Below are positions 61,397-64,000 of a stretch of 64,000 nucleotides of DNA, piece by piece. The translations under genes and the position numbers were made by a program. Numbering within the stretch: position 1 is the stretch's first letter; every line of letters starts with the position of its first letter. The stretch is taken from contig NC_092182.1 in the NCBI RefSeq assembly GCF_043641665.1, positions 20,769,241-20,833,240 of the forward strand, in the 5' to 3' direction. Source of the DNA: Enoplosus armatus. Taxonomy: Eukaryota; Chordata; Actinopteri; Centrarchiformes; Enoplosidae. The notes beneath the pieces were generated by a model that worked only from the letters and a program-made list of their open reading frames with translations, was not told where the DNA came from and ran no database searches.

Positions 61397-64000
61397 CATT
61401 AAATTATGATTAATTTGCTTGTTAGTGAATGTATAACAACATAAGGAATTATTCATTTTTAAGTTTTTAATTTAACTCCTTCTAATGCTTAGCTGACGGT
61501 ATTAAATATATTTTGTTAACATCTGATCTAGTTAACACATTAAGTTTAATTTGAAGACATGTTCCAACCTCTGACCTCTAGAGGGCAGTGTTGCATTTTT
61601 ATTTTGAGGCAGTGGCAGTTTGAGGTAAACAAACCAGTAGTAAACTAAATAATTTGGATTTGAAAATCCGATTTACAGTTGACAGGTAGACAACTCAAAT
61701 GGGAATACTTCTCTTAAAAATCTAGTCTTCCAGAAACATAATCTCAGCTGCCTCTTTGTTTCTGTTTCCACTTTATCTCAGAGCTCTCTGAGCTCTCATC
61801 AGACATCTCAAAATGTCAGTTGTGATACGAAATTGGGCCATGAGCCTAAACACTCCTGATACTGATGTTGTCCCTCGAGAACAATTTGCTGTGCGCTCAC
61901 GACACTGAAATGTCACTGCCAAAACAAAGAAGATAATATCAAGCCATGATATTATCAGCTAGAGTTAGTCTGATGAATCATAGGCAATCTTATTTATTTT
62001 TATGTCTTTTTTTTTAATATCTATTGTAGAATAGAGAGCAGGAGAAAAACACAAAGCAAAGCCAAAACACCAAATTATTGGCATAAAAGTAAGCCATATG
62101 AGGTTTCTCCTCATATTTCAATCTAGGCCAAAAAAACAATTAGTTTTCCTGTCAAAGGATTCGTCAGTCAGGAACAACAGGCTTTCCATCCATACAATAA
62201 ACTCCATAAAACATACAGTGCATGTATGTAAGTGTTTAATAAATAACAATATCAACAACAACATTTTAACAAAGGTTTTGCTTATATCAGACCTGGGTCA
62301 AAGTGTATTTCCAAAATGTGTGGGTTGCATCAGTCTATTTAGAGTAGGTGGGGTGTGCTATAGGACAATATAATGAGTGGCAGAAGAAAATACTATAATG
62401 CTCTGTCACAGTCATAGCAGCGGTTTAAGGTTTAAGACTGGTTTAAGACCCCCCAGAAACTGCAGTTTAAAGGCACCTGTGGTTTAGTCTTAATCCATTT
62501 CCTGAGTCCTGTTGTAGTCACCAAAAAATGCCACCAGAGATCATCATATCTGAGGTTTAAATTAAACCTGCTGCAGCGGCTGAGAGGAGGAATTAGACTT
62601 TAAATGATAAAATGCACACTGTATATGGCTCCAGTGCTATTTTTAATTTCCTTCCTAAGGAGTTAATCATTATGGTAAACCAGCTGAAGACAGCTGAAAC
62701 TAATTTTCACTCAAGTCTGGATCGCCTGCAGCTGTGTGGGGCGGATCTTTTCGTCATACTTTTGGATGAGTTTCAGTTTGTTGTGGTTAAAAGTGACATG
62801 TTGGAGCCCCCGAAAGGTCACGATGGGATTTTTTAAAATTCTTTTGCATTCCCTGTGAAACACAGACAAAGGATGAGCTGCTTATGATATAGTATTATGT
62901 ATTGTGAAGTAGTATGTAAGGTACAATATGTCAGTGGTCAAGCAACATATATAATTCAGAATACAGCTGATTATTTGCACTTGATTTGAACATTTGATAG
63001 CTTGTAACCCCACTTTCTTTTTATTTTTTTTAATCTTTTTTATTCTTTAGGGAAACAAAAAGTATAAAACTGGCTTTGATTCTGTTGGAATCACTTTTCA
63101 TGCATATTCAGCATCTGCACTTGTCAGTGTGGTTCAAATCCTCTTTATATGATTTTTCTAATTTACCGTGTGCACCAGCAGCTGCTCCAGTTTGATTTTG
63201 TTTTTGTTTTTGTTATAGCCAATTTTCTATTATTTAATCCATATTCATCTATCCCTATTTATCTATTATAAATATATTAAACTGTTGTTATTTGACATGG
63301 TAATTGCTACTGGATATTTTAACTATTTCACACAAATAAAATGAAAAAAAAAATGTAATTGTTTTGCAGAATAACACTAACACTGGGTAAAATGTAAAAC
63401 TTTCGCTGTACGTAGGAGGAAGTCGCCTGGTAAATGTGTCTTATTCTTCACACTCAGCAAAGAATTGTAATTCCTGTAAGTTAAAGCTTTTTAGGGCTTT
63501 CTTAAGAGTACTCCAGCATAGCATTGCACTCCCATAATGTTGTCAGATTCAGGATGGAAATTATGTTAGCAGCGGCTAATGTAGCCTTGAGCTGCTAGCC
63601 TCAAGCAGAGATGAGTAGTGGGCTGCAGAGGTCTGGTAACCTAATTTCTTTCTTAACTCCACAACCCCAGAAAGGCTTTATCTAACTTTCACATATACAG
63701 TAGTACTCCCCAAGACCTTTGATGTGTAAAATCAGTGGAGTTAGCCTTTGAGTGGGATTCTTGCTCATGTTGACTCAGCAATCAGGTTTTAAACCCTCCC
63801 AAGCTGAACTTGTTAGAAACCTCAGCTCAGACAGTCAGATGCTAAGTGACACAGCAACAACCCCTTAATGTTAGGTACTCCTAAACAGGTCAAAACAGCT
63901 ACAAACCACCGGCAGATACTGTTTGACCCAGGCCTGCTGTATATACTGTACATGCAGTCCTGATACTTTGACGTATACCAATAATTTACTTTGTGCAGAG

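Larger units (their letters stand above)
58600..64000. other. Non-coding region right of tspan2
   Basis: No coding exon is recognisable in 5.4 kb. In human the next gene past TSPAN2 is NGF, but no neurotrophin-like sequence is present here, so ngf, if still linked, lies beyond the window. The stretch holds a 25-base C run, an array of the ACTATTGG-type repeat, a GATA tetranucleotide run and an ATT run. The open frame at 62612-62836 has no family resemblance. Confidence 0.6.

Noticed and set aside
62612..62836. A 74-codon open frame (includes LKTAETNFHSSLDRLQLCGA) near the right edge.
   Set aside because: It looks protein-like at first sight, but there is no family match I recognise and no flanking exon with compatible phase.

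Overview
The window is from a ray-finned fish nuclear genome, most likely a spiny-rayed teleost (percomorph). It has spliced vertebrate genes with GT-AG introns, many short introns, abundant microsatellites, and families of short interspersed repeats that I recognise from teleost genomes. No prokaryotic, viral or CRISPR features were seen. Species cannot be fixed from the sequence.

Seven protein-coding genes can be reconstructed exon by exon, each with an intact reading frame. Left to right they are: slc16a1 (MCT1, proton-coupled lactate/pyruvate transporter, + strand, 12.5-16.6 kb); sycp1 (synaptonemal complex transverse-filament protein, + strand, 33 coding exons, 19.0-26.4 kb); an unassigned small mucin-like type I membrane protein (- strand, 27.0-28.0 kb); a sodium-coupled monocarboxylate transporter of the SLC5A8 group (- strand, 15 coding exons, 29.6-35.8 kb); tshb (thyrotropin beta subunit, + strand, 38.2-38.9 kb); a mitochondrial glutamate carrier of the SLC25A22 group (+ strand, 43.5-47.2 kb); and tspan2 (tetraspanin-2, - strand, 50.0-58.3 kb). 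SYCP1, TSHB and TSPAN2 also lie close together on human chromosome 1p13, with SLC16A1 on the same arm, so the block is conserved vertebrate synteny. The two carriers between them are fish-side additions or rearrangements.

The remaining DNA is about 12 kb of non-coding sequence left of slc16a1 (including a probable long first intron), 4.5 kb between tshb and the glutamate carrier, and 5.6 kb right of tspan2. These stretches and many introns hold repeats: four copies of a MITE-like element whose ends resemble GGGCTGCAACTA; four fragments of a second short element rich in ACTTAAGTAAAAGTA; two arrays of a roughly 100-140 bp repeat marked by AACTATTGGATGGATTGCC; one tRNA-derived SINE upstream of tshb; and simple repeats.

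The genes are functionally mixed (lactate transport, meiosis, thyroid axis, mitochondrial glutamate transport, membrane organisation) and do not form a pathway. The one functional theme is that two monocarboxylate transporters of different mechanism lie within 13 kb of each other. I found no clearly new multi-gene system. The best candidates for novelty are the mucin-like gene at 27-28 kb, two stop-free introns of length divisible by three in sycp1, a splice-acceptor/donor juxtaposition in sycp1, and the two-promoter layout of the glutamate carrier.
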